DNA of 64,000 bases, taken from the NCBI RefSeq assembly GCF_030518195.1, contig NZ_JAULSC010000005.1:62001-126000 (forward strand). The letters are read 5' to 3'. The position numbers and the translations under genes were made by a program. The stretch's first letter is position 1. Each line of letters opens with the position of its first letter. The stretch is from Nocardioides cremeus. Lineage in GTDB: Bacteria; Actinomycetota; Actinomycetes; Propionibacteriales; Nocardioidaceae. The notes under the pieces are model-generated. The model was not told the origin of the DNA. It searched no databases and worked only from the letters and a program-made list of their open reading frames with translations. Shown one piece after another: positions 48,182-56,163 of this stretch.

Positions 48182-49480
48182 CTGGGTGCGGAGCACCTCG
48201 GCGACGACGTCGCTGCCGGCGCGGCCCGCGTCGACGACCAGCACACCGGCGTCGGACGCCAGGTCGTCGTAGAGCCGGGCCATCTGCTCGAGCACCGCCA
48301 ACGGCTGGTCACCCGGCTTGCGGGCCGCGGCCGCTGCCGGCTCGACCCGGAGCAGCACGGCCACGTCGGGGCGGGGGAAGCCACGGCGCAGCAGCCACTC
48401 CGCGACCCGGTGCCGGCCGTAGCGCAGCCGCAGGTCGACGATCGCGTCGAGCAGCCAGCGGTCGCAGACCACGTGCACGCCCGAGCCCCGCAGCCATCCG
48501 GCGTGCCGAGCGGCCCGGACGCTCGACAGAGCGACCGCCAGCACCCACACACCGTCCAGGGGTCCTCCTCGCCGCCTGCTCAGCTGGGCTGCGGCACCCG
48601 AGCCGGGGCCGGCGGTCTCGCCGGACTCGTCGGGGACGGTCGACACCGACCGGTCGCGACGCAGCAGCCGGCGGGCGAGGCGTCCCACGTGCACCAGCAG
48701 GCCGAGGTCGGCCCCGACCCTGGTCCAGTGCAGGAGCGCCGCCTCGTCGTGCCGTTCGAAGTGGTCGAGCAGCGCCAGCGACGCCGTGGACTTCCCGGCC
48801 CCGTCCATGCCGCTGAGGGCGACCATCCGCGGGTGCTCCACCGGGGTCGCCGCCGGCCGGGTCACCGGCTCGCCGAGCAGCCGGGCGCGCAGGGCGCGGC
48901 GGGCGCGCGGCGAGCGGACGACGGCGCGGGCCACCTCCCGGGCCGGGAGGTGCTCCTGCGAGGCGGCCGATCCGGCCCACGCCCGGCGGGCGATCCTGCC
49001 GAGCGCGGGATCGAGCCGCTCCGCCTGCGCCAGGACCTCCCTCGCACCGGGACCGGCGTCCGCGAGGGCTGCCACGACCCGCGCGGCGGTGCGCGGCCAC
49101 GCCCGCCCCGCGACTGCTTCCGCCGCGTGCACGAGGACCCGGTCGACCGGTGCCGCGACCAGCAGCCCCGCGCGCCCTCGCGACGCGCGACGTCGTACGT
49201 CGCCCAACGGTGGGTACTGGGCCGGCCAGGCATGGGCGGCCAGCACGTCCACGACCACGTCGAGGTCGGGGAGCCGCCGCCACAGCACCCGACCGGGCTC
49301 CTGCGGGGCCGGCACCAGGCCGGCCTCGCGCAGCGCCCGTGCGACGGGCGCACCACCGTCAGGCGTGACGACGACGTCGACGTCGTTGCCCGAGAGGTCC
49401 TCCCCGCGCCACAGCAGCACGTGCTGCCCGGCGTCACGGGCCACGGCCAGGAGCACCTGCTCGACCGCCGCTGGGTCCAT
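48146..49480 (-). CDS. Thymidylate kinase-like P-loop protein with N-terminal nucleotidyltransferase-like region
   Basis: 444 residues. The first ~110 residues include GEDLSGNDVDVVVTPDGG, reminiscent of a nucleotidyltransferase-fold aspartate pair. The C-terminal half is a thymidylate-kinase-like P-loop domain: MVALSGMDGAGKSTASLALL near residue 223, CDRWLLDAIVDLRLRYG (DR-x-x-x-D motif), and VLLRVEPAAAAARKPGD. Such two-part proteins occur in polysaccharide gene clusters of actinobacteria but their reaction is not established. ATG 49480 follows the CelD-like stop by one base. Its C-terminus is encoded by 22-bp repeats. It is the last of a three-gene operon (ATP-grasp, CelD-like, kinase). Confidence 0.75.
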   Translation of the reverse strand: MDPAAVEQVLLAVARDAGQHVLLWRGEDLSGNDVDVVVTPDGGAPVARALREAGLVPAPQEPGRVLWRRLPDLDVVVDVLAAHAWPAQYPPLGDVRRRASRGRAGLLVAAPVDRVLVHAAEAVAGRAWPRTAARVVAALADAGPGAREVLAQAERLDPALGRIARRAWAGSAASQEHLPAREVARAVVRSPRARRALRARLLGEPVTRPAATPVEHPRMVALSGMDGAGKSTASLALLDHFERHDEAALLHWTRVGADLGLLVHVGRLARRLLRRDRSVSTVPDESGETAGPGSGAAAQLSRRRGGPLDGVWVLAVALSSVRAARHAGWLRGSGVHVVCDRWLLDAIVDLRLRYGRHRVAEWLLRRGFPRPDVAVLLRVEPAAAAARKPGDQPLAVLEQMARLYDDLASDAGVLVVDAGRAGSDVVAEVLRTQPTRPESLADPA

Positions 49481-49481
49481 C

Positions 49482-50612
49482 TCAGTCCTCGCCGGGCTCG
49501 GCACCTCGCGAGCGCCGCGCCCGCCACAGCATGGAACCACGCAGTGTCAAGGCCGGCAGCCGGGACGCCCGGCCGCGCAGCGGGACGACCACCGCGTCGA
49601 GGCGTCGCCGGTCGGGGTAGAGCAGCGTCGAGGGGCTGGAGGCGTCCTCGACCGAGCCCGAGTCGATCCAGCCGAGCGCCGGGTCGTCGTGGAAGGCCTC
49701 CAGCACCGCCACCTCCAGCTGCAGCCCCGGCGAGCTCGACGAGAAGGCCTCGTCGAAGGCCGTCTTGACGTGGAAGGCCCCGCTGCCGCCGACGAGCACG
49801 CACAGCGCGGCCACGACCCTCTCGCCGGCGCGCAGCTCCCAAAGCTGGGCGCGGCCGGCGGCGCAGGCGTCCACGAAGGTCTCGGTGAAGGCGGCCGCAC
49901 GGGCGGACGAGGTCGCCAGGGCGGTGCCTGCCTCGCCCTTCCAGCCGCCGGCCTCGAGCTCGAGGAAGCGGGCCAGCGCCGCCTGGGGGTCCACGGCGCT
50001 GCGGTCGACGAGCGACACCGCGGCGTCGAGCTCGCGCTCGAGCCGACGGCGCGTGCGCCCGAGCTTGCGGCGCCGCGACGAGCTCAGCCGCCCGTCGAGG
50101 TACGTCGCCTCCGCGCGGCGGTGCACCACCGGACGCTCGGTCGAGCCCAGCACCACCGGGGCCGCACCCCGGCGGCCCGCCGCCTCGAGCGCCGAGCGCA
50201 CCGCTCCGTCGCCCGGCAGCTGCTCGAAGGAGAGCCAGCCGGTCGTGCCCGAGGCCAGCCCGGCCAGGGCGCTCCCCCAGGTCGCCCCGGGGTCGGGGCT
50301 GTCGAGCAGCGGGGTCTCGAGGAAGCAGTCGTCGTGGCCCCAGGCCCGGTAGGTGGGCACCGGCACGCGGCGGTAGCCACGCGCGCGCCGCACCGGCAGC
50401 GCCAGCTCGAGGCGGCCGGCGCGCTCGACGACCAGCAGCTCGGCGGTGGCGCCGTCGGGCAGGTGCCGCGCGGCGGCCAGCACCGGGCCGGGCTCGAGGT
50501 AGGGGTTGGGCTCGACGGCCCGGCCGGCGAGGTCGGCCCACGCCTCGCGCAGCCGCTGGTCGACCTCGCGCAGCGGCACCAGGCGGGCGCGGCGGGGCGC
50601 CGGCTCAGCCAT
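49482..50612 (-). CDS. GNAT family N-acetyltransferase, CelD/BcsL-like (Acetyltransf_6)
   Basis: 376 residues related to CelD/FemAB-like double-GNAT proteins. N-terminal half: AWADLAGRAVEPNPYLEPGPVLAAARHL, LELALPVRRARGYRRVPVPTYRAWGHDDCF. C-terminal half: a basic YLDGRLSSSRRRKLGRTRRRLER segment, FLELEAGGWKGEAGTAL, AQLWELRAGERVVAALCVLVGG and FHVKTAFDEAFSSSSPGLQLEV. Members are found in exopolysaccharide and cellulose clusters and are thought to acylate sugars. It overlaps the ATP-grasp gene by eight bases and is one base ahead of the kinase-like gene. Confidence 0.82.
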   Translation of the reverse strand: MAEPAPRRARLVPLREVDQRLREAWADLAGRAVEPNPYLEPGPVLAAARHLPDGATAELLVVERAGRLELALPVRRARGYRRVPVPTYRAWGHDDCFLETPLLDSPDPGATWGSALAGLASGTTGWLSFEQLPGDGAVRSALEAAGRRGAAPVVLGSTERPVVHRRAEATYLDGRLSSSRRRKLGRTRRRLERELDAAVSLVDRSAVDPQAALARFLELEAGGWKGEAGTALATSSARAAAFTETFVDACAAGRAQLWELRAGERVVAALCVLVGGSGAFHVKTAFDEAFSSSSPGLQLEVAVLEAFHDDPALGWIDSGSVEDASSPSTLLYPDRRRLDAVVVPLRGRASRLPALTLRGSMLWRARRSRGAEPGED

Positions 50613-51789
50613 CGCTCCCCCGGCTCGGCCTCCGCTCGCGCACCCGATCGCGCAGCACCGCCAGCAGCGGGCCGGGGTCGCGCAGGTCGGCGTGCGGGTG
50701 CACGGCCCCGAGCGCGTGGGCCAGGGTGGAGGCCAGGTCGCGCACCAGTCCGCCCCGCCGCTCGCGCCGGGCTCGCGCCACGTCCGCGAAGAACGACTGG
50801 AACCGCACTCCCGTCCGACCTGGCCCGCTCGGGGTCACGTCGTCGCCGAGCGCGGCCCGCGCCCACAGGTCCGGCAGGGGTACGCCGCTGCCGACGGCCA
50901 GCGCGAGGCTGCCGTAGAAGCGGCCGTTGAGGTCGATCAGCCGGGGCGGCCCGTCGGGCGCCGACATGAACTGCAGGTTGGCCAGGCCCCACCAGCCCAT
51001 CTCGTCGAGCAGCCTGCGCACCCCGTCGAGCAGCTCGGGGTCGACGGGCACGGTGACGGCGCGACAACTGGTGAGGCGACCGGAGAGCCGCGGGCTCCAC
51101 TGCTGCACGGCGCCGAGCAGCCGGCCCTGCCGGTCGACCACGACGCTCAGCGCGGAGAGCCGTCCGTCGACGACCTCCTGCAGCAGCGGTCCCCCGCCGG
51201 CCGAGGCCATCTGGTCGGCGACCTGCTGGGCCTCGTCACGCCCCGCGCAGACGCGCGCCATCAGGTGCCGGGCGCTGCCGCCGGCGGCGGGGTCCCAGTG
51301 CAGCCGGGCCTTGACCACCACCGGGCCGTCGACCGCCGCCAGCGCCGCGGCCGTCGCGACCTCGGTCTGCGGCACGGCCAGCCCGACGCGGCCGGCCGCC
51401 TCGACCAGGGCGAGCTTGTCGATGGCACGAACGACGTCGGCGTGCGCGGCGTACGGCACGACGCAGCCGATCTCGTCGCGGCGGGCCGACAGCAGCAGCA
51501 CCTCGATGTCGTCGGCGCCGAAGACCACGTCGTAGCCGTGCTCGGCCACCAGCGCCGCGACGGCGGCGACGAAGCCGTCGGGGTCGCGCTCGGGCGCGGG
51601 CAGCGAGAAGTCGCGGCGCACCGCGCGCGAGTGTGCGATCTCGCCGTGCGCGGAGGCCACCCCGACCTCCCAGCCGGCGGCGTGCAGCGAGCGCGCGGCG
51701 GCCAGCACGTGCACCCCGCCGCTGTGCACGATCAGGGCGCGGCGAAGCGCCTGGCCGGTCACCGTGGCCTGGCTGGAGGAGGGAGGCAC
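50605..51789 (-). CDS. ATP-grasp superfamily ligase
   Basis: 394 residues. An N-terminal pre-ATP-grasp domain (ALIVHSGGVHVLAAARSLHAAGWEVGVAS) is followed by VVFGADDIEVLLLSARRDEIG, IDKLALVEAAGRVGLAVPQT, VVVKARLHWD, and the metal-binding LIDLNGRFYGSLALA (equivalent of the E/D-x-N pair). These enzymes join a carboxylate to an amine or thiol through an acyl phosphate. The substrate is unknown; linkage to CelD-like and kinase-like genes suggests modification of a surface glycan or a small metabolite. GTG start at 51789, no clear Shine-Dalgarno. Leads the three-gene unit. Confidence 0.82.
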   Translation of the reverse strand: MPPSSSQATVTGQALRRALIVHSGGVHVLAAARSLHAAGWEVGVASAHGEIAHSRAVRRDFSLPAPERDPDGFVAAVAALVAEHGYDVVFGADDIEVLLLSARRDEIGCVVPYAAHADVVRAIDKLALVEAAGRVGLAVPQTEVATAAALAAVDGPVVVKARLHWDPAAGGSARHLMARVCAGRDEAQQVADQMASAGGGPLLQEVVDGRLSALSVVVDRQGRLLGAVQQWSPRLSGRLTSCRAVTVPVDPELLDGVRRLLDEMGWWGLANLQFMSAPDGPPRLIDLNGRFYGSLALAVGSGVPLPDLWARAALGDDVTPSGPGRTGVRFQSFFADVARARRERRGGLVRDLASTLAHALGAVHPHADLRDPGPLLAVLRDRVRERRPSRGSDG

Positions 51790-51829
51790 CCGCGAATCCT
51801 GTCAGAACAGCGCGGCCGCGGCTCCACAG

Positions 51830-51875
51830 GACGTCATGCGGGCGGGAGGTCCGTCCCTGCGGGACGCATGACGTC
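51830..51875. repeat. 46-bp dispersed palindromic element, copy 2, encoding a protein C-terminus
   Basis: Begins GACGTCATGCG and ends CGCATGACGTC, eleven perfect base pairs; five differences from copy 1 at 26554-26599, including a paired change (A/G to G/C) that improves the stem. The stop codon and last ~13 residues (DVMRPAGTDLPPA) of the EI24 protein gene lie inside it. Confidence 0.87.
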
Positions 51876-52607
51876 AGCTTCGCCCAGCAGGTCGCGGGCC
51901 AGCATCGTCGACCCGACGACGGCGGCGGGCATCACCGCCACCGCACCCAGCGGCACCAGGAAGCAGGCCTGCGTCGCGACCCCGAAGCCCAGCACGCGAG
52001 CGCGCTGGCCCCGCAGGACCGCGCGCCGGGCGACCCGGTCGAGCCCGCGCGCCTCGAGCGGGCGGGCCAGCAGCTCGCCGGCCAGCAGCCACCCCGAGAC
52101 GGCCAGGCCGACGACACCGCCGACGACCGCGCCGACGACCGGCAGCAGCCCCACCAGCAGCACGCCGACGGCGGTGGCCAGGCCGATCGCCAGCAGCACC
52201 AGCGAGTCGGCGGCCGAGCGCCAGGCCGACAGGCCCGAGGAGGGCACCGGCCCACCCAGCGCCGCCTCGGTCTCGCGCCAGATCCGGGCGTAGAAGGGGT
52301 CGCCGACGAGCAGGGTCAGGGCGGTGAAGGTCACCGAGGCCAGCAGCAGGAAGCCGATCACCACGAGCACCGCCAGGCCGACGCGCAGCAGACCGCGCAC
52401 CGCCTCGGCCCAGGCGTCGGCGAAGGGCGTCGCCCAGGCCACCAGGTCGCCCAGGTTGGCCAGCAGCGCGACCAGCGCACCGAGGACCACCAGCGCGACG
52501 AGCAGCGCCGGCACCGCCCCCAGCAGCATCAGCCCGGGCCGGCGCCGCCAGGTGCCCAGCCCCCGCCCGACGTACGCCGCTCCGGCGACGGCGTCGAGGA
52601 GGGCCAC
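51834..52607 (-). CDS. EI24/CysZ-like membrane protein
   Basis: Integral membrane protein of 257 residues from the GTG at 52607 (VALLDAVAGAAYVGRGLG). It has an EI24 domain: several long hydrophobic stretches (LMLLGAVPALLVALVVLGALVALL; GLAVLVVIGFLLLASVTFTALTLLVGDPFYARIWRETE in part; GVLLVGLLPVVGAVVGGVVGLAV) and the GDPFYARIWRE loop characteristic of the family. Related CysZ proteins carry sulfate; others are uncharacterised. The gene follows the CnoX-like gene by four bases. Its C-terminus DVMRPAGTDLPPA is encoded by the 46-bp palindromic element, so this tail is unlikely to be ancestral. Confidence 0.85.
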   Translation of the reverse strand: MALLDAVAGAAYVGRGLGTWRRRPGLMLLGAVPALLVALVVLGALVALLANLGDLVAWATPFADAWAEAVRGLLRVGLAVLVVIGFLLLASVTFTALTLLVGDPFYARIWRETEAALGGPVPSSGLSAWRSAADSLVLLAIGLATAVGVLLVGLLPVVGAVVGGVVGLAVSGWLLAGELLARPLEARGLDRVARRAVLRGQRARVLGFGVATQACFLVPLGAVAVMPAAVVGSTMLARDLLGEADVMRPAGTDLPPA

Positions 52608-52611
52608 CGGA

Positions 52612-53577
52612 TCAGAACAGCGCGGAGGCGAGGTTGCCGCGCCCGCGCAGCACCCGCTCGTCGTCGTTGCCGACGGCGGCGAAGAGGCCCAGCAGGTGCT
52701 CGCGGGCCTTGGTGCGGTCGTCGCCGCTGGTGCGGCGCACCAGGTCGACGAGCCGGTTGAAGGCGTCCTCGACGTGCCCGCCGGCCAGGTCGAGGTCGGC
52801 GCAGAGCGTCTGCGCGTCGACGTCGTCGGGGTTCGCCGCCGCGGCCGCGCGAGCCGCGTGCAGGTCGACGCCCTGGGTGCGCTGCATGACCTTGGCGATC
52901 GCCAGGCCGGCGACGGCCTCGGCGTCGGCGGGGTTGGCGTCGACGAGCTTCTGGTACTCCGCGACCGCGGCGTCGATGTCGCCGGAGCCGAGCGCCTCCT
53001 GGGCGGCGGCGTAGCGCGGGTCGACCTGCTCGGTCTCCTCCTCGTCGCCGACCGGGGCACCCGCCCGCGGCTGGTGCCGCCCGGTCATCCCCTGCGCGGT
53101 GAGCTGCTGGACGACCTGGGTCAGCGCCCCGCGCAGCTCCTCGAGCGGAACGACGTCCTGCAGCAGCGGCGCGGGGCGGCCCTCGAGGACGGCCACGACG
53201 TAGGGCAGCGACTGCACCTGCACGGCCTGCGCGATCTGCGGGGAGGTGTCGACGTCGACGAGGCCGACCAGGAAGCGGCCGTCGAACTCATCGGCGAGCG
53301 CGGCCAGGTCGTCGGCCATCTGGCCGCTCTCGGGCAGCTGGGTGCGCGAGTAGAAGGCCAGCAGCACCGGGGCGGTCATCGACGCCTCGATGGTGGTCTG
53401 GAAGTTCTGCTCGTCGACCTGCACGGCGTAGGCGCCACCCGCGCCGCCACCGGCAGCCGGCGCACCGGCAGCGCCCGCGCCGCCGGGGGCACCGGGTGCG
53501 GACGGCGGCGCCTGGGCAGGGCGCTTGAGCGCGGAGAGGTCGATCGCACCGGGACGGGAGAACGGCTGCTGCGTCAT
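52612..53577 (-). CDS. Thioredoxin-fold chaperone, CnoX/YbbN-like, without CXXC
   Basis: 321 residues: a Pro/Ala/Gly-rich N-terminus, a thioredoxin fold (VLLAFYSRTQLPESGQMADDL; LVDVDTSPQIAQAVQVQSLPYVVAVLEG with cis-Pro loop SLPY), and a C-terminal TPR-like half (AAAQEALGSGDIDAAVAEYQKL; DAFNRLVDLVRRTSGDDRTKAREHLL). The WCxxC site is replaced by SRTQLPES, so it cannot do disulfide exchange there; this fits YbbN/CnoX-type holdases. TAGGAT at 53590-53585 lies seven bases before the ATG, so it is probably leaderless. EI24 gene follows after four bases. Confidence 0.88.
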   Translation of the reverse strand: MTQQPFSRPGAIDLSALKRPAQAPPSAPGAPGGAGAAGAPAAGGGAGGAYAVQVDEQNFQTTIEASMTAPVLLAFYSRTQLPESGQMADDLAALADEFDGRFLVGLVDVDTSPQIAQAVQVQSLPYVVAVLEGRPAPLLQDVVPLEELRGALTQVVQQLTAQGMTGRHQPRAGAPVGDEEETEQVDPRYAAAQEALGSGDIDAAVAEYQKLVDANPADAEAVAGLAIAKVMQRTQGVDLHAARAAAAANPDDVDAQTLCADLDLAGGHVEDAFNRLVDLVRRTSGDDRTKAREHLLGLFAAVGNDDERVLRGRGNLASALF

Positions 53578-53601
53578 GGGGCCAATCCTAGGGATGCCCG
53601 C

Positions 53602-54912
53602 TCAGCTGCCCAGCCCCCGGTGGGTCCAGCCGGCGGCCCGCCAGGCGGTGGGGTCGAGGGCGCCGCGGGCGTCGACGACCGCACGCTGCGCCACGACCTC
53701 GCCGAGACGCACCGGGTCGAGCCCGCGGAACTGGTCCCACTCGGTCAGCAGCGCCACCACGCGGGCGCCGGCCGCGGCCTCGAGGGCCGAGTCGGCGTAC
53801 TCGAGGTCGGGGTGGGCGCGGCGCGCGTTGTCGAGCGCCTGCGGGTCGACGACCACGACCCGCGCCCCCTCGTCGTGCAGCCGCTGGGCCACCTCGAGCG
53901 CCGGTGCGTCGCGCACGTCGTCGGAGTGCGGCTTGAAGGCGGCTCCCAGCACGCACACGCGTACGCCGCGCAGGTCGCCGCCGGCCTGCTCGCGGACCAG
54001 GTCGACGGTGCGCAGGCGACGGCGCCGGTTGATGTCGTCGACCTCGCGCAGGAAGCGCACGCTGTGTCCGTTGCCGAGCTCCTCGGCCCGGTGCACGAAA
54101 GCCCGGATGTCCTTGGGCAGGCACCCGCCGCCGAAGCCGAGCCCCGGCTTGAGGAAGCGCCCGCCGATGCGGTCGTCGAGGGCGAGGGCCGCGGAGAGCT
54201 GGTGCACGTCGGCACCGGAGGCCTCGCACACTTCGGCCATCGCGTTGATGAAGGAGATCTTGGTGGCCAGGAACGAGTTGGCCGCCCCCTTGACCAGCTC
54301 GGCGGTGGCCGGGTCGGTGACCACGCAGGGCACCTGCGCGGCGAGCAGCGGCGCGAAGACGGCCTCGAGAGCGGTGCGGGCCGTCTCGGAGGCGACGCCC
54401 AGCACCAGGCGCGAGGGCCGCAGGGTGTCCTCGATCGCGTGGCCCTCGCGCAGGAACTCGGGGTTCCAGGCGAGCTCGGCCGCCGTACCCGCCGGCGCCA
54501 GCGCGGCGAGGAGGGTGGCCAGCCGCTCGGCGGTGCCCACGGGCACCGTCGACTTGCCCACGACCAGGCAGGGCCGCTCGAGGTGCGGCGCGAGCGCGGC
54601 GACCGCGCCCTCGACCTGGGACAGGTCGGCGCCCATCGAGCCGGCCAGCTGGGGGGTGCCGGTGCACACGAAGTGCACCTCGCCGAAGGCCGCGACCTCC
54701 GCGACGTCGTCGGTGAAGCGCAGCCGGCCCGAGTCGAGCGCCTTGCGCAGCATCTCGGGCAGGCCGGGCTCGTGGAAGGGGACCCGGCCGGCGGCCAGCG
54801 CGGCGAGGCGCTCGCCGTCGCGGTCGAGGGCCAGGACGTCGTGGCCGAGGACCGCCATGCAGATGGCGTGCGTCGCGCCCAGGTAGCCGGTGCCGATCAC
54901 GGTGAGTCGCAT
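53602..54912 (-). CDS. UDP-glucose/GDP-mannose dehydrogenase family protein (probable UDP-glucose 6-dehydrogenase)
   Basis: NAD-dependent sugar-nucleotide dehydrogenase of 436 residues. N-terminal Rossmann LTVIGTGYLGATHAICMAVLGHDV, VHFVCTGTPQ, STVPVGTAERL; middle WNPEFLREGHAIEDTLRPSRLVLG; catalytic Cys in GFGGGCLPKDIRAF; C-terminal LGAAFKPHSDDVRDAPALEVA. This suits oxidation of UDP-glucose to UDP-glucuronate, a glycan precursor. It neighbours two GT4 glycosyltransferases; all point the same way, so a surface-glycan role is likely. Confidence 0.92.
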   Translation of the reverse strand: MRLTVIGTGYLGATHAICMAVLGHDVLALDRDGERLAALAAGRVPFHEPGLPEMLRKALDSGRLRFTDDVAEVAAFGEVHFVCTGTPQLAGSMGADLSQVEGAVAALAPHLERPCLVVGKSTVPVGTAERLATLLAALAPAGTAAELAWNPEFLREGHAIEDTLRPSRLVLGVASETARTALEAVFAPLLAAQVPCVVTDPATAELVKGAANSFLATKISFINAMAEVCEASGADVHQLSAALALDDRIGGRFLKPGLGFGGGCLPKDIRAFVHRAEELGNGHSVRFLREVDDINRRRRLRTVDLVREQAGGDLRGVRVCVLGAAFKPHSDDVRDAPALEVAQRLHDEGARVVVVDPQALDNARRAHPDLEYADSALEAAAGARVVALLTEWDQFRGLDPVRLGEVVAQRAVVDARGALDPTAWRAAGWTHRGLGS

Positions 54913-54998
54913 GGACCCACCGTGGGCAGCGCGCCCGACACCCGCGCGGCACCGCCGTGGAGGTGCGGTGAACGGATGCGGAACGGTTGGCAGGGCCG

Positions 54999-56159
54999 TC
55001 AGGCCGTCCGGTCTGCCGGCTGCGGCGCCGCCCCGGAGACGTCCCTGGCTGCGGGCCCGAGCCCGGCGTGCACGGCCAGCATGTCGTGCACGGTGCGGTC
55101 CCAGGCGAAGAGCTCGGCGCGGGCCCGGGCCGCGGGGCGCACCACCGCCTCGGGTCGCGCGGCCAGGGCGAGCACCGCGTCGGCCAGCTCCTCAGCGACC
55201 GGGCGCGCCCAGGCGCCGCACACGTCGTCGACCAGCTCGCGCGCCCCGCCGTACGCCGCCGTCACCACGGGGGTGCCGCAGGCCAGTGCCTCGAGCACGG
55301 CCAGGCCGAAGGTCTCGCCGGGGCAGACCGAGAGCGCGACGTCGGCGCGGCCCAGGTGCCGGGCCAGGGCCCGGCGGCCGGCGACGTGGCCGTGGAAGGT
55401 GACCGGCGCGCTGCCGGCCAGCTCGACGAGCTCGGAGCGGTGCGGCCCGGTGCCGTAGACGTCGAGGTGCACCGCGACCCCGCGCCGGTGCAGGGCGACG
55501 GCCGCCCCGACGGCCAGGTGCGGGCTCTTCTCCCGGGAGAGCCGCCCGGCGTGCACCAGCCGCAGCACCCCGCCACGGGGATCGCGGGCCTCGGGCGGGG
55601 CGAAGGTGTCGAGGTCGACGCCCAGGGCGACCCGGTGCAGCCGGGTGCCCGCGGCGCCGGCCACCTCCTGCAGCTCACGGCGGGCGAAGTCGGAGGTCAC
55701 CACGATCTCGTCGAAGCTGCGGGCCAGCAGCCGGTTGAGCACCGAGACCGGTGCGGTGATCCCGGGGGCCCCGGCCTCGCGGCCGGTGCGCAGCGAGAGC
55801 ATCGCGTCGAGCCGCTCGTGCGAGAACAGCACCGAGCGCACCCCGCGGCGCCGCGCCCAGTGCGCCACCGGCCACAGGGTCGCCTTGTCGGAGACCTCCA
55901 CCGACGTCGGCGCGAACTGCTCGAGGACCTCGCCGACCCGCCACGGCTCGACGATCAGCCGGTAGCCGCCGCCGACGCGCGGGGCCCGCAGCTGCACGAC
56001 GTCGCCGTGCTCGGTGGCGGTGCGCCGGTCGCGCGGGCCCGGCACCACCAGCAGCCGGGGCACCCCGGCGGCCGCGTAGCCCGCGCCGAGGGTCTGCACG
56101 GCCGTCTTCATGCCACCGGAGGCGGGCCCCACGAAGTTGGCCAGCTGGGCGATCCGCAC
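54999..56159 (-). CDS. GT4 family glycosyltransferase
   Basis: Retaining GT-B glycosyltransferase of 386 residues. N-terminal domain: MRIAQLANFVGPASGGMKTAVQTLG with the glycine-rich acceptor loop, then VLFSHERLDAMLSL. C-terminal donor domain: LVHAGRLSREKSPHLAVGAA and the E-x7-E motif PGETFGLAVLEALACGTPVV. Donor is probably GDP-mannose or another NDP-sugar. It starts four bases after the stop of the MgtA-like gene, forming a two-gene unit. Confidence 0.88.
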   Translation of the reverse strand: MRIAQLANFVGPASGGMKTAVQTLGAGYAAAGVPRLLVVPGPRDRRTATEHGDVVQLRAPRVGGGYRLIVEPWRVGEVLEQFAPTSVEVSDKATLWPVAHWARRRGVRSVLFSHERLDAMLSLRTGREAGAPGITAPVSVLNRLLARSFDEIVVTSDFARRELQEVAGAAGTRLHRVALGVDLDTFAPPEARDPRGGVLRLVHAGRLSREKSPHLAVGAAVALHRRGVAVHLDVYGTGPHRSELVELAGSAPVTFHGHVAGRRALARHLGRADVALSVCPGETFGLAVLEALACGTPVVTAAYGGARELVDDVCGAWARPVAEELADAVLALAARPEAVVRPAARARAELFAWDRTVHDMLAVHAGLGPAARDVSGAAPQPADRTA

Positions 56160-56163
56160 CCGC

